From: Megalopta genalis
Lineage: Eukaryota > Arthropoda > Insecta > Hymenoptera > Halictidae
Direction: 5' to 3'
DNA length: 64,000 nt
Assembly (NCBI RefSeq): GCF_051020955.1
Contig: NW_027476271.1
Span: 1-64,000, forward strand
A model generated the notes under the pieces. The model was not told the origin of the DNA, did no database searches, and saw only the letters and a list, made by a program, of their open reading frames with translations. Positions 27,901 to 42,300 of this stretch are shown here, piece after piece. The position numbers and the translations under genes are program-made. The first letter of the stretch is position 1, and each line of letters starts with the position of its first letter.

Positions 27901-30900
27901 GAAGCTAAACCATTTGTTTCGCATGGATTTGAAGATAAGCCTTCTACTTCGCATTGATTTGAAGCTAAATCATGTCTATCGCTAGGATTTGAAGCTAACT
28001 CGTTTGTTTCGCATACCGTTGAAGCTAAATCATGTATAACACAAGTATTAGAGCCTGAGCCATTTGTTTCGCATGCATTCGAAGATCAGCCTCCTAATTC
28101 GCATTGATTTGAAGGTAAATCATATCTTTTGCATGGATTTAAAACTAACTCGTTTGTTTCACCTGCATTTGAAGCTATATCAGATATATTCGCAAGCATT
28201 TGAAGCTAAATCATTCGTTTCGCTGGATTTGAAGCTAAGCCTTCTACTTCGTATTGATTTGAATCTAAATCATGTGTGTCGCTTGGATTTGAAGCTAACT
28301 CGTTGGTTTCGCATGCAGTTGAAGCAAAATCACGCATATCACAAGTATTTGATGCTAAACCATTTGATTCGCATGGATTCGAAGATCAGCCTTCTACTTC
28401 GCATTCATTTGAAGCTAAAGCATGTGTTTCGCATCGATTTGAAGCTGACTCGTTTGTTTCGCCTACATTTGAAGCTATATCATGTATATCACAAGTATTT
28501 GTATCTGAACCATTTGATTCCCATGAATAGTACGCTAAACCATGTCTTTCGAATGAATTTGAAGCTAAATCATGTGTTTTGAATGGATTTGAAGCTAACT
28601 CGTTTGTTTCGCTTGCATTTGAAGCTAAATCATGTATATCACATATAATTGAAGCTAAACCATTCGTTTCGCATGGATTTGACGCCAAGCCTTCTGCTTC
28701 GCATTGATTTGATACTAAATCATGTGTTTCGCATGGATTTGAAGATAAGCCTTCTACTTCGCATTGATTTGAAGCTAAATCATGTCTATCGCTAGGATTT
28801 GAAGCTAACTCGTTTGTTTCGCATACCGTTGAATCTAAATCATGTATAACACAAGTATTTGAGCCTGAGCCATTTGTTTCGCATGGATTCGAAGATCAGC
28901 CTCCTACTTCGCATTGATTTGAAGGTAAATCATATCTTTTGCATGGATTTAAAACTAACTCGTTTGTTTCACCTGCATTTGAAGCTATATCAGAGATATT
29001 CGCAAGCATTTGAAGCTAAATCATTCGTTTCGCTGGATTTGAAGCTAAGCCTTCTACTTCGTATTGATTTGAATCTAAATCATGTGATTCGCTTGGATTT
29101 GAAGAGAACTCGTTTTTTCGCATGCAGTTGAAGCTAAATCATGAATATCACAAGTATTTGAAGCTGAAACTTTTGATTCGCACGGATTTGAAGCTAAGCC
29201 TTCTACTTCGCATTGATTTGAAGCTAAATCATGTGTTTCGCATGGATTTGAAGCTAACTCGTTTGTTTCGCATGCTGTCGAAGCTAAATCATGTATATTA
29301 CAAGTGTTTGAAGCTAAACCATTTGTTCGCATGGATCCGAAGTTCTGTCTTCTACTTCTCATTGATTTGAAGCTGAATCATGTGTTTCGCTTGTATTTGA
29401 AGCTAACTCGTTTGTTTCGAATGCAGTTGAATCTAAATCATGTATATCACAAGTATTTGAAGCTAAACCATTTGTTTCGCAATGGATTTGAAGCTGAGCC
29501 TTCAACTTCGCGTTGACTTGATGCTCTATCATGTTTTTCGGTTGGGTTTGAAGCTACCTCGTTTCTTTCGCATGCAGTTGAAGCTAAATCATGTATATCA
29601 CAAGTATTTGAAGCTAAACCATTTGATTCGCATGGATTTGAATCTAAGCCTTCTACTTCGCATTGATTTGAAGCTAAATAATTTGTTTCGCTTGGATTTG
29701 AAGCTAACACGTTTGTTTCGCATACCGTTGAAGCTAAATCATGTATAACACAAGTATTTGAGCCTGAGCCATTTGTTTCGCATGGATTCGAAGATCAGCC
29801 TCCTAATTCGCATTGATTTGAAGGTAAATCATATCTTTTGCATGCATTTAAAACTAACTCGTTTGTTTCGCCTGCATTTGAAGCTATATCAGAGATATTC
29901 GCAAGCATTTGAAGCTAAATCATTCGTTTCGCTGGATTTGAAGCTGAGCCTTCTACTTCGTATTGATTTGAATCTAAATCATGTGTGTCGCTTGGATTTG
30001 AAGCTAACTCGTTGGTTTCGCATGCAGTTGAAGCAAAATCACGCATATCACAAGTATTTGATGCTAAACCATTTGATTCGCATGGATTCGAAGATCAGCC
30101 TTCTACTTCGCATTCATTTGAAGCTAAAGCATGTGTTTCGCATCGATTTGAAGCTGACTCGTTTATTTCGCCTGCATTTGAAGCTATATCATGTATATCA
30201 CAAGTATTTGAATCTGAACCATTTGATTCCCATGAATAGTAAGCTAAACCATGTCTTTCGTTTGAATTTGAAGCTATATCATGTGTTTTGAATGGATTTG
30301 ATGCTAACTCGTTTGTTTCGCATGCATTTGAAGCTAAATCATGTATATCACATATAATTGAAGCTAAACCATTCGTTTCGCATGGATTTGACGCTAAGCC
30401 TTCTGCTTCGCATTGATTTGATACTAAATCATGTGTTTCGCATGGATTTGAAGATACCTCGTTTGTTTCGCATGCATTTGAAGCTAAATCATGTATATCA
30501 CATATTAATTGAAGCTAAACAATTTGTTTCGAATGGATTCGAAGATAAGCCTTCTACTTCGCATTGATTCGATGCTAAATCATGTGTTTCGCATGGATTT
30601 GAAGCTAACTCGTTTGTTTCTCTTGCTGTTGAATGTAAATCATGTATATCACAAGTGTTTGAAGCTAAAGAACTTGGTTCGCATGGATTTCAAACTAAGC
30701 CTTCTACTTCGCATTGATTTGATGCTAAGTCATGTGTTTCGCATGGATTTGAAGCTAACTCGTTTGTTTTGCATGCATTTGAAGCTAAATCATGTATATC
30801 ACATATAATTGTAGCTAAACCATCTGTTTCGAGTGGATTCGAAGGTAAGCCTTCTACTTCGCATTGATTTGAAGGTAAATCATGTCTTTTGCATGGATTT

Positions 30901-32080
30901 AAAGCTGACTCGTTTGTTTCGACTGCATCTGAAGCTATATCATGCATATCACAAGTATTTGAAGCTAAACCATTTGATTCGCATGGATTTGAAGCTAAGC
31001 CTTCTACTTCGCATTGATTTGAAGCTAAATAATTTGTTTCGCTTGGATTTGAAGCTAACACGTTTGTTTCGCATGCTGTTGAAGCTAAATTATGTATATT
31101 ACAAATGTTTGAAGCTAAACCATTTGTTTCGCATGTATTTGAAGCTGTGCCTTCATCTTCGCGTTGACTTGATGCTAAATCATGTGTTTCGCTTGGATTT
31201 GAAGCTAATTCGTTGGTTTTGCATGCAGTTGAAGCTAAATCACGTATATCACAAGTATTTGAAGCTGATGCATATGTTTCGGATTGATTTGAAACTAAGA
31301 CTTCTACTTCGCATTGATTTGAAGCTGAATAATGTGTTTCGCTTGTATTTGAATCTAACCCCTTTGTTTCTCTTACTGTTGAATGTAAATCATGTATATC
31401 GCAATTGTTTGAAACTAAACCATTTGTTTCGCATGGATTCGAAGATCAGCCTTCTACTTCGCATTCATTTGAAGCTAAATCATGTGTTTCGCATGGATTT
31501 GATGCTGACTCGTTTGTTTCGCCTGCATTTGAAGCTATATCATGTATATCACAAGTATTTGAATCTGAACCATTTGATTCCCATGAATAGTAAGCTAAAC
31601 CATGTCTTTCTATTGAATTTGAAGCTATATCATGTGTTTTGAATGGATTTGAAGCTAACTCGTTTGTTTCGCATGCATTTGAAGCTAAATCATGTATATC
31701 ACATAGAATTGAAGCTAAACCATTTGTTTCGCATGGATTCGAAGATAAGCCTTCTACTTCGCATTGATTTGAAGGTAAATCATGTCTTTTGCATGGATTT
31801 AAAGCTAACTCGTTTGTTTCACCTGCATTTGAAGCTATTTCAGTGATATTCGCATGTATATGAAGCTATATGAGTCGTTTCGCTGGATTTGAAGCTAAGC
31901 CTTCTACTTCGCATTGATTTGAAGCTAAATCATGTGTTTCGCATGGATTTGAAGCTAACTCGTTGGTTTTGCATGAAGTTGAATCTAAATCATGTATATC
32001 ACAAGTATTTGAAGCTGAACCATTTGTTTCACATACATTTGAAGCTAAGCCTTCTACTTCACATTGATTGGAATTTAAAT
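24951..32080 (+). repeat. Subfamily II block, section with ATCTAAATCATGTGTGTCGC and TTCGTATTG variants
   Basis: Continues subfamily II. E subunits with TTCTACTTCGTATTG, B subunits with TGGTTTCGCATGC and C subunits with AATCACGCATATCAC recur at about 28,300 and 30,000. Segment 25,075-25,600 matches 28,735-29,260 (offset 3,660). Two B subunits stand side by side at 24,962-24,991 and 24,992-25,021, a one-subunit gain giving a six-subunit unit. One-base losses are at about 25,055 and 26,260. No gene was seen. Confidence 0.85.
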
Positions 32081-35000
32081 CATGTGTTTCGCATGGATTT
32101 GAAGCTAACTCGTTTGTTTCGCATGCATTTGAAGCTAAATCATGTATATCACATATAATTGTAGCTAAACCATCTGTTTCGAGTGGATTCGAAGGTAAGC
32201 CTTCTACTTCGCATTGATTTGAAGGTAAATCATGTCTTTTGCATGGATTTAAAGCTGACTCGTTTGTTTCGACTGCATCTGAAGCTATATCATGCATATC
32301 ACAAGTATTTGAATCTGAACCATTTGATTCCCATTAATAGTACGCTGAACTATGTCTTTCGAATGAATTTGAAGCTAAATCATGTGTTTCGCATGGATTT
32401 GAAGCTAACTCGTTTGTTTCGCATGCATTTGAAGCTAAATCATGTATATCACATATAATTGAAGCTAAACCATTTGTTTCGCATGGATTTGAAGATAAGC
32501 CTTCTACTTCGCATTGATTTGAAGCTAAATCATGTCTATCGCTAGGATTTGAAGCTAACTCGTTTGTTTCGCATACCGTTGAAGCTAAATCATGTATAAC
32601 ACAAGTATTTGAGCCTGAGCCATTTGTTTTGCATGGATTCGAAGATCAGCCTCCTAATTCGCATTGATTTGAAGGTAAATCATATCTCTTGCATGGATTT
32701 AAAACTAACTCGTTTGTTTCGCCTGCATTTGAAGCTATATCAGAGATATTCGCAAGCATTTGAAGCTAAATCATTCGTTTCGCTGGATTTGAAGCTAAGC
32801 CTTCTACTTCGTATTGATTTGAATCTAAATCATGTGTGTCGCTTGGATTTGAAGCTAACTCGTTGGTTTCGCATGCAGTTGAAGCAAAATCACGCATATC
32901 ACAAGTATTTGATGCTAAACCATTTGATTCGCATGGATTCGAAGATCAGCCTTCTACTTCGCATTCATTTGAAGCTAAAGCATGTGTTTCGCATCGATTT
33001 GAAGCTGACTCGTTTGTTTCGCCTGCATTTGAAGCTATATCATGTATATCACAAGTATTTGAATCTGAACCATTTGATTCCCATGAAAAGTACGCTAAAC
33101 CATGTCTTTCGAATGAATTTGAAGCTAAATCATGTGTTTTGAATGGATTTGAAGGTAACTCGTTTGTTTCGCTTGCATTTGAAGCTAAATCATGTATATC
33201 ACATATAATTGAAGCTAAACCATTCGTTTCGCATGGATTTGACGCTAAGCCTTCTGCGTCGCATTGATTTGATACTAAATCATGTGTTTCGCATGGATTT
33301 GAAGATACCTCGTTTGTTTCGCATGCATTTGAAGCTAAATCATGTATATCACATATTAATTGAAGCTAAACAATTTGTTTCGAATGGATTCGAAGATAAG
33401 CCTTTTACTTCGCATTGATTCGATGCTAAATCATGTGTTTCGCATGGATTTGTAGCTAACTCGTTTGTTTCTCTTGCTGTTGAATGTAAATCATGTATAT
33501 CACAAGTGTTTGAAGCTAAAGAACTTGATTCGCATGGATTTCAAACTAAGCCTTCTACTTCGCATTGATTTGATGCTAAGTCATGTGTTTCGCATGGATT
33601 TGAAGCTAACTCGTTTGTTTCGCATGCATTTGAAGCTAAATCATGTATATCACATATAATTGTAGCTAAACCATCTGTTTCGAGTGGATTCGAAGGTAAG
33701 CCTTCTACTTCGCATTCATTTGAAGGTAAATCATGTCTTTTGCATGGATTTAAAGCTGACTCGATTGTTTCGACTGCATCTGAAGCTATATCATGCATAT
33801 CACAAGTATTTGAATCTGAACCATTTGATTCCCATTAATAGTACGCTGAACTATGTCTTTCGAATGAATTTGAAGCTAAATCATGTGTTTCGCATGGATT
33901 TGAAGCTAACTCGTTTGTTTCGCATGCATTTGAAGCTAAATCATGTATATCACATATAATTGAAGCTAAACCATTTGTTTCGCATGGATTTGAAGATAAG
34001 CCTTCTACTTCGCACTGATTTGAAGCTAAATCATGTCTATCGCTAGGATTTGAAGCTAACTCGTTTGTTTCGCATACCGTTGAAGCTAAATCATGTATAA
34101 CACAAGTATTTGAGCCTGAGCCATTTGTTTTGCATGGATTCGAAGATCAGCCTCCTAATTCGCATTGATTTGAAGGTAAATCATATCTCTTGCATGGATT
34201 TAAAACTAACTCGTTTGTTTCGCCTGCATTTGAAGCTATATCAGAGATATTCGCAAGCATTTGAAGCTAAATCATTCGTTTCGCTGGATTTGAAGCTAAG
34301 CCTTCTACTTCGTATTGATTTGAATCTAAATCATGTGTGTCGCTTGGATTTGAAGCTAACTCGTTGGTTTCGCATGCAGTTGAAGCAAAATCACGCATAT
34401 CACAAGTATTTGATGCTAAACCATTTGATTCGCATGGATTCGAAGATCAGCCTTCTACTTCGCATTCATTTGAAGCTAAAGCATGTGTTTCGCATCGATT
34501 TGAAGCTGACTCGTTTGTTTCGCCTGCATTTGAAGCTATATCATGTATATCACAAGTATTTGAATCTGAACCATTTGATTCCCATGAAAAGTACGCTAAA
34601 CCATGTCTTTCGAATGAATTTGAAGCTAAATCATGTGTTTTGAATGGATTTGAAGGTAACTCGTTTGTTTCGCTTGCATTTGAAGCTAAATCATGTATAT
34701 CACATATAATTGAAGCTAAACCATTCGTTTCGCATGGATTTGACGCTAAGCCTTCTGCGTCGCATTGATTTGATACTAAATCATGTGTTTCGCATGGATT
34801 TGAAGATACCTCGTTTGTTTCGCATGCATTTGAAGCTAAATCATGTATATCACATATTAATTGAAGCTAAACAATTTGTTTCGAATGGATTCGAAGATAT
34901 GCCATCTACTTCGCATTGATTCGATGCTAAATCATGTGTTTCGCATGGATTTGAAGCTAACTCGTTTGTTTCTCTTGCTGTTGAATGTAAATCATGTATA

Positions 35001-35160
35001 TCACAAGTGTTTGAAGCTAAAGAACTTGATTCGCATGGATTTCAAAATAAGCCTTCTACTTCGCATTGATTTGATGCTACGTCATGTGTTTCGCATGGAT
35101 TTGAAGCTAACTCGTTTGTTTCGCATGCGTTTGAAGCTAAATCATGTATATCACATATAA
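32081..35160 (+). repeat. 1,501-bp tandem duplication
   Basis: 32,081-33,581 and 33,582 to about 35,082 are adjacent near-identical copies at an offset of 1,501 bp (ten 150-bp units plus one base); similarity continues to about 35,160. Shared rare changes include CCATGAAAAGTACGC (in place of GAATAGTACGC), TTTGAAGGTAACTCG and TTCTGCGTCGC. Differences are few, for example TTCGCACTGATTTG near 34,010 and ATATGCCATC near 34,900. An older relative of the same block lies at about 29,758-30,960, offset 2,851 from the first copy. Confidence 0.92.
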
Positions 35161-35800
35161 TTGAAGCTAAACCATTTGTTTCGCATGGATTCGAAGATAA
35201 GCCATCTACTTCGCATCGAATTGAAGCTAAATCATGTGTTTCAAATGGATTTGAAGCTAACACGTTTGTTTCGCATGCTGTTGAACCTAAATCATGTATA
35301 TTACAAATATTTGAATCTAAACAATCTGTTTCGTGTGGATCGGAGATCAGCCTTATACTTCACATTGATTGGATGCTAAATCATGTGTTTTGAATGGATT
35401 TGAAGCTAAATCATGTATATCACATATAATTGAAGCTAAATCATTTGTTTCGCATGGATTCGAAGATCAGCCTCCTAATTCGCGTTTATTTGAAGCTAAA
35501 TCATGTGTTTCGCATGGATTTGAAGCTAAGTCTTTGTTTCGCATGCAGTTGAAGCTGAATCATGTATATCATAAGTATTTGAAGCTAAAGAACTTTAATC
35601 GCATGGATTTCAAACTAAGCCTTCTACTTCGCATAGATTTGTAGGTAAATCATGTCTTTTGCATGGATTTAAAGCTAACTCGTTTGTTTCACCTGCATTT
35701 CAAGCTATATCAGTGATATCCGCAAGTGTTTGAAGCTAAATCATTCGTTTCGCTGGATTTCAAGATAAGCCTTCTGCTTCGCATTCATTTGAAGCGAAAT
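35161..35800 (+). repeat. Transition from subfamily II to subfamily I
   Basis: Mixed, more diverged subunits with several losses: a short E subunit (GTGTGGATCGGAGATC, near 35,335), AAGTCTTTGTTTCGC near 35,527 and GAACTTTAATCGC near 35,590. It carries the last 31-bp C variant before the switch, near 35,705 (CAGTGATATCCGC). No gene was seen. Confidence 0.8.
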
Positions 35801-38800
35801 CATGTGTTTCGCTTGTATTTGCAGCTAACTGTTTGGTTTCGCATGCAGTTGAATCTAAATCATGTATATCACAAATATTTGGACTAAACCACTTGTTTCG
35901 CATGGATTTGAAGATAAGCCTTCTACTTCGCATTGATTTGAAGCTAAATCATGTGTTTCGCTTGAATTTGAAACTAACTAGTTTGTTTCGCAATGCAGTT
36001 GAAGCTAAATCATGTATATCACAAATATTTGAAGCTAAACAATTTGTTTCGCAAGGATTCGGAGATCAGCCTTCTACTTCGCATTGATAAGAGGCTAAAT
36101 CATGTGTTTCGCATGGATTTGAAGCTAACTCGTTCGTTTCGCTTGCATTTGAAATTAAATCATGCACATCACAAGTATTTGAAGCTGAACCACTTGTTTC
36201 GCATGGATTTGAAGATAAGCCTTCTACTTCGCATTGATTTGAAGCTAAATCAGGCGTTTCGCTTGAGTTTGAAACTAACTAGTTTGTTTCGCAATGCAGT
36301 TGAAGCTAAATCATGTATATCACTACTATTTGAAGCTAAACAATTTGTTTCGCAAGGATTTGAAGATCAGCCTTCTACTTCGCATTGATAAGAGGCTAAA
36401 TCATGTGCTTCGCTTGGATTTGATGCTAACTCGTGTCGCATGCATTTCAAGCGTAATCCTGTATATCACAAATATTTGAAGCTAAACATGTGTTTCGCCT
36501 GGATTTCAAGCTAACTCGTTTGTTTCGCATGCAATTGAAGCTAAATCATGTATCAAACAAGTATTTGAAGCTAAATCATGTGTTTCGCATGGATTTGAAG
36601 CTAACTCGTTCGTTTCGCTTGCATTTGAAGCTAAATCATGCACATCACAAGTATTTGAAGCTAAACCATTTGATTCACATGGATTTGAAGCTAAATCATA
36701 CATATCAAAAGTATTAGAAGCTAAACCATTTGATTCGCATGGATTTGAATCTAAGCCTTCTACTTCGCATTGATTTGAAGCTAAATCATGTGTTTCGCTT
36801 GGATTTGAAACTAACTAGTTTGTTTCGCAATGCAGTTGAAGCTAAATCATGTATATCACAAATTATTTGATGCTAAACCATTTGATTCGCATGGATTTCA
36901 AAATAAGCCTTCTACTTCGCATTGATTTGAAGCTAAATCATGTGTTTCGCATGGATTTGAAGCTAACTCGTTTGTTTCGCATGCAGTTGAAGCTAAATCA
37001 TGTATAAAACAAGTATTTGAAGCTAAACCATTTGTTTCGCATGAATTTGAAGATAAGCCCCTCTACTTCGCATTGATTTGAAGCTAAATCATGTGTTTCG
37101 CTTGGATTTGAATCTAACTCGTTTGTTTCGCATGCAGTTGAAGCTATATCATGTATATCACAAGTATTTGAAGCTAAACCATCTGTTTCGTGTGGATTCG
37201 AAGAGCAGCCTTTTACTCCGCATTGATGTGAAGTTAAATCATATGTTTCGCATGGATTTGAAGCTAACACGTTTGTTTCGCATGATGTTGAAGCTGAATC
37301 ATGTATATTACAAGTATTTGATGCTAAACCATATGTTTCGTGTGGATTCGATGAGCAGCCTTTTACTTCGCATTGATTTGAAGTTAAATCATATGTTTCG
37401 CATGGATTTGAAGCTAACTCGTTTTTTTCGCATGCTGTTTAAGCTAAATCATGTATATCACAAGTATTTGAAGCTAAACCATTTGTTTCGCATGGATTCG
37501 AAGATAACCTTTCTACTTCGCAATGATTTGAAGCTAAATCATGTGTTTCGCATGGATTTGAATCTAACTCGTTTGTTTCGCATGCATTTCAAGCTATTTC
37601 ATTTATATCACAAGTATTTGAATGTAACTCATTTATTTCGCATGGATTTGATACTAAGCCTTCTACTTCGCGTTGATTTTATGCGAAATCATGTGTTTCG
37701 CATGGATTTGATTCTAACTCGTTTGTTTCGCGTGCTGTTGAATTTAAATCATGTATACCACAAGTATTTGAAGCTAAACCATTTGTTTTGCATGGATTTG
37801 AAGCTAAGCCTTCTACTTCGCATTGATTTGAAAATAAATCATGCGTTTCTCTTGGATTTTATGCTAACACGTATGTTTCGCATGATGTTGAAGCTAAATC
37901 ATGTTTATTACAAGTATTTGAAGCTAAACCATCTGTTTCGTGTGGATTCGAAGAGCAGCCTTCTACTTCGCATTGATTTGAAGTTAAATCATATATTTCG
38001 CATGGATTTGAAGCTAACTTGTTAGTTTCGCATGCAGTTGAAGCCAAATCATGTATATCACAGGTGTATGAAGCTAAACCATTTGTTTCGCATGGATTCA
38101 AAGAGCAGCCTTTTACTTCGCATTGATGTGAAGTTAAATCATATGATTCGCATGGATTTGAAGCTAACACGTTTGTTTCGCATGATGTTGAAGCTAAATC
38201 ATGTATATTACAAGTATTTGGAGCTAAACCATATGTTGCTTGTGGATTCGAAGAGCAGTTTTTTACTTCGCATTGATTTGAAGTTAAATCATATGTTTCG
38301 CATGGATTTGAAGCTAACTCGTTTGTTTCGCATGTAGTTGAAGCTAAATCATGTATATCACAGGTGTATGAAGCTAAACCATTTGTTTCGCATGGATTCG
38401 AAGATAACCCTTCTACTTCGCATTCATTTGAAGCTAAATCATGTGTTTCGCATGGATTTGAATCTAACTCGTTTGTTTCGCATGCTGTTGAAGCTAAATC
38501 ATGTATATCACAAGTATTTGAAGCTAAACCATTTGATTCGCACGGATTTCAAAATAAGACTTCTACTTCGCATTGACTCGAAGATAAATCACGTGTTTCG
38601 CACGGATTTGAAGCTAAGCCTTCCACTTCGCATTGATTTGGAGCTAAATCATGTCTTTCACTTGGATTTGAAGCTAAACTTCCTACTCCGCATTGATTTG
38701 AAGCTAAATCATGTGCTTCGCTTGGATTTGAAGCTAACTCGTGTCGCATGCATTTGAAGCGTAATCCTGTATATCACAAATATTTGAAGCTAAACATGTG

Positions 38801-39350
38801 TTTCGCCTGGATTTCAAGCTAACTCCTTTGTTTCGCATGCATTTGAAACTAAATCATGCACATCACAAGTATTTGAAGCTGAACCACTTGTTTCGCATGG
38901 ATTTGAAGATAAGCCTTCTACTTCGAATTGATTTGAAGCTAAATCATGTGTTTCGCATGCATTTGAAGCTATCACGTTTGTTTCCCATTCTGTTGAAGCT
39001 AAATCATGTATATCACAAGTATTTGAAGCTAAACCATTTGTTTCGCATGGATTCGAAGATAACCCTTCTACTTCGAATTGATTTGTAGTTAAATTATATG
39101 TTTCGCATGGATTTGAAGCTAAGCCTTCTACTTCGCACTTATTTGAAGTTAAATCATGTGATTCGCTAGGATTTGAAGCTAACTCGTTTGTTTCGCATGC
39201 AGTTGAATCTAAATCATGTATATCCCAAGTATTTGAAGCTAAACCATTCATTTCGCATGGATTTGAATTTAATCCATTTGCTTCGCATTGATTTGATACT
39301 AAATCATGTGTTTCGCATGGATTTGAAGATAACACGTTTGTGTCGCCTGC
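35801..39350 (+). repeat. Subfamily I block with a local GTGTGGATTCGAAGAGCAG branch
   Basis: Returns to subfamily I: the extra-base B variant CGCAATGCAG near 35,990, 36,290 and 36,828, and ATCATGCACATCACAAG near 36,150, 36,640 and 38,860. Between about 37,140 and 38,340 a local branch has B subunits ending CATGATGTTG, C subunits with ATATTACAAG, D subunits with TTTCGTGTGGATTCG and E subunits with GAGCAGCCTTTTAC or GAGCAGCCTTCTAC. 37,141-37,440 resembles 38,041-38,340 at offset 900. No gene was seen. Confidence 0.85.
37078..38025 (+). other. Repeat-derived open frame (315 codons), not considered a gene
   Basis: An open stretch in the same LKLNHVFRMD-type frame through the local GTGTGGATTCGAAGAGCAG branch. 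It starts at a TTG in an ordinary subunit and ends where TTG becomes TAG in AACTTGTTAGTTTCGC near 38,022. A minus-strand open frame (37,859-38,170) overlaps its end in the Cys-containing frame. Both are consequences of a 30-bp unit lacking stops in these frames. Confidence 0.1.
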
Positions 39351-42300
39351 ATTTGAAGCTATATCACATATAGTTGCAAGTATTTGAAGCTAAACGATCG
39401 TTTCGCATGGATTTGAAGCTAAGCCTTCTGCTTCGAATTGATTTGAAGCGAAATCATGTGTTTCGCTTGTATTTCAAGCTAACTGGTTGGTTTCGCATGC
39501 AGTTGAAGCTAAATCATGTATATCACAACTATTTGAACTAAACCATTTGTTTCGCATGGGTTTGCTGCTAAGCCTTCTACTTCGCATTGATTTGAAGCTA
39601 AATAATTTGTTTCGCTTGGATTTGAAGCTAACCAGTTTGTTTCGCCTGCAGTTGAAGCTAAATCAAGTATAACACAAGTATTTGAGCCTGAGCCATTTGA
39701 TTCGCATGGATTCGAAGATCAGCATCCTACTTCGCGTTTATTTGAAGCTAAATCATGTGGTTCGCATGGATTTGAAGCTAAGTCGTTTGTTTCGCATGCA
39801 GATGAATCTAAATCATCTATATCACTAGTATTTGAAGCTGAAGCATTTGTTTCGCATGAATATTAAGCTAAACCATGTGTTTCGCATGAATTTGAATCTA
39901 AATCATGTGTTTCGCTTGGATTTCAAGCTAACTTGTTTGTTTCGCATGCAGTTGAAGCTAAATCATGTATATCATAAGTATTTGAAGCTAAAGAACTTGA
40001 TTCGCATGGATTTCAAACTAAGCCTTCTACTTCGCATTGATTTGATTCTAAATCATGTGTTTCGCTTGGATTTGAAGCTAACTCGTTGGTTTTGCATGAA
40101 GTTGAATCTAAATCATGTATATCACAAGTATTTGAAGCTGAACCATTTGTTTCACATACATTTGAAGCTAAGCCTTCTACTTCACATTGATTGGAAGTTA
40201 AATCATGTGTTTCGCATGGATTCGAAGATAAGCCTTCTACTTCGCATTGAATTGAAGCTAAATCATTTGTTTCGCATGGATTTGAAGATGACTCGTTTGT
40301 TTCGCCTGCATTTGAAGCTATATGATGTATATCACAAGTATTTGCATCTGAACCATTTGATTCCCATGAATAGTACGCTAAACCATGTCTTTCGAATGAA
40401 TTTGAAGCTAAATCATGTGTTTTGAATGGATTTGAAGCTAACTCGTTTGTTTCGCATGTATTTGAAGCTAAATCATGTATATCACATATAATTGAAGCTA
40501 AACCATTTGTTTCGCATGGATTCGAAGATAAGCCTTCTACTTCGCATTGATTTGAAGCTAAATCATGTGTTTCGCATGGCTTTGAAGGTAACTCGTTAGT
40601 TTTGCAGGTTGTTGAAGCTAAATCATGTATATCACAAGTATTTGAAGGTAAACCATTTGCTTCTCAAGGATTCGAAGATCAGCCTTCTACTTGGCATTGA
40701 TAAGAAGCTAAATCATGTGTTTCGCATGGATTTGAAGCTAACTCGTTCGTTTCGCTTGCATTTGAAGCTAAATCATGTATACCACAACTATTTGAAGCTG
40801 AACCACTTGTTTCGCATGGACTTGAAGATAAGCCTTCTACTTCGCATTTATTTGAAGCTAAATCATGTATTTCGCTTGGATTAGAAACTAACTAGTTTGT
40901 TTCGCAATGCAGTTGAAGCTAAATCATGTATATCACAATTATTTGAAGCTAAACCATTTGATTCGCATGGATTTCAAAATAAGCCTTCTACTTCGCATTG
41001 ATTTTAATCTAAATCATCTGTTTCGCATGGATTTAATGCTAACTCGTTTGTTTCGCATGCAGTTGAAGCTAAATCATGTATATCACAATTATTTGAAGCT
41101 AAACCATTTGATTCGCATGGATTCGAAGATCAGCCTTCTACTTCGCATTGATTTTAATCTAAATCATCTGTTTCACATGGATTTAAAGCTATCTCGTTTG
41201 TTTCGCATGCAGTTGAACCTAAATCATGTATATTACAAGCATTTGAAGCCAACCAATCTGTTTCGTGTGGATTCGGAGATCAGCCTTCTACTTCGCATTG
41301 ATTTGAAGCTAAATCATGTGTTTCGCATGGATTTGAAGCTAACTCGTTTGTTTCGCACGCACTTGAATCTAAATCAAGTATATCACAAGTATTTGAATCT
41401 AAACAGTTTGATTCGCATGGACTTAAAGCTACGCCTTCTACTTCGCATTGATTTGAAGCTAAATAATTTGTTTCGCTTGCATTTGAAGCTAAGCCTTCTA
41501 CTTCGCATTGATTTGAAGCTAAACCATGTGTTTCGCATAGATTTGAAGCTAACTCGTTTGTTTCGCCTGCATTTCAAGCTATATCACTTCTATTCACAAG
41601 TATGTGAAGCTAAATCGTTCGTTTCGCATGGATTTGACGCTAATTCTTCATCTTCGCTTTGACTTGATGCTAAATCACGTGTTTCGCATGGATTTGAGGC
41701 TAGCTCGTTTGTTTCGCATGCAGTTGAAGCTAAATCATGTATATCACAATTGTTTGAAGCTAAATTCTTTTGCATGGATACGAAGATAATCCTTCTACTT
41801 CGCATTGATTTGAAGCTAAATCATGTGCTTCGCTTGGATTTGAAGCTAACTTGTTTGTTTCGCATGCAGTTGAAGCTAAATCAAGTATAACACAAGTATT
41901 TGAGCCTGAGCCATTTGTGTCGCATGGATTCGAAGATCAACATCCTACTTCGCGTTTATGTGATGCTAAATCATGTGTTTCGAATGGATTTGAAGCTAAG
42001 TCGTTTGTTTCGCATGCAGATGAAGCTAAATCATCTATATCACAAGTATTTGAAGCTGAAGCATTTGTTTCGCATTAATATTAAGCTAAATCATGTGTTT
42101 CGCATGAATTTGAAGCTAAATCATGTGTTTCGCTTGGATTTGAAGCTAACTTGTTTGTTTCGCATGCAGTTGAAGCTAAATCAAGTATAACACAAGTATT
42201 TGAGCCTGAGCCATTTGATTCGCATGGATTCGAAGATCAGCATCCTACTTCGCGTTTATTTGAAGCTAAATCATGTGGTTCGCATGGATTTGAAGCTAAA

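Noticed and set aside
37141..37230. Leucine-rich repeat protein (LKLNHLFRMD-like periodicity)
   Set aside because: The period is 10 residues with Lys/His/Arg between leucines; it lacks the LxxLxLxxN pattern and the 20-29 residue period of leucine-rich repeats.
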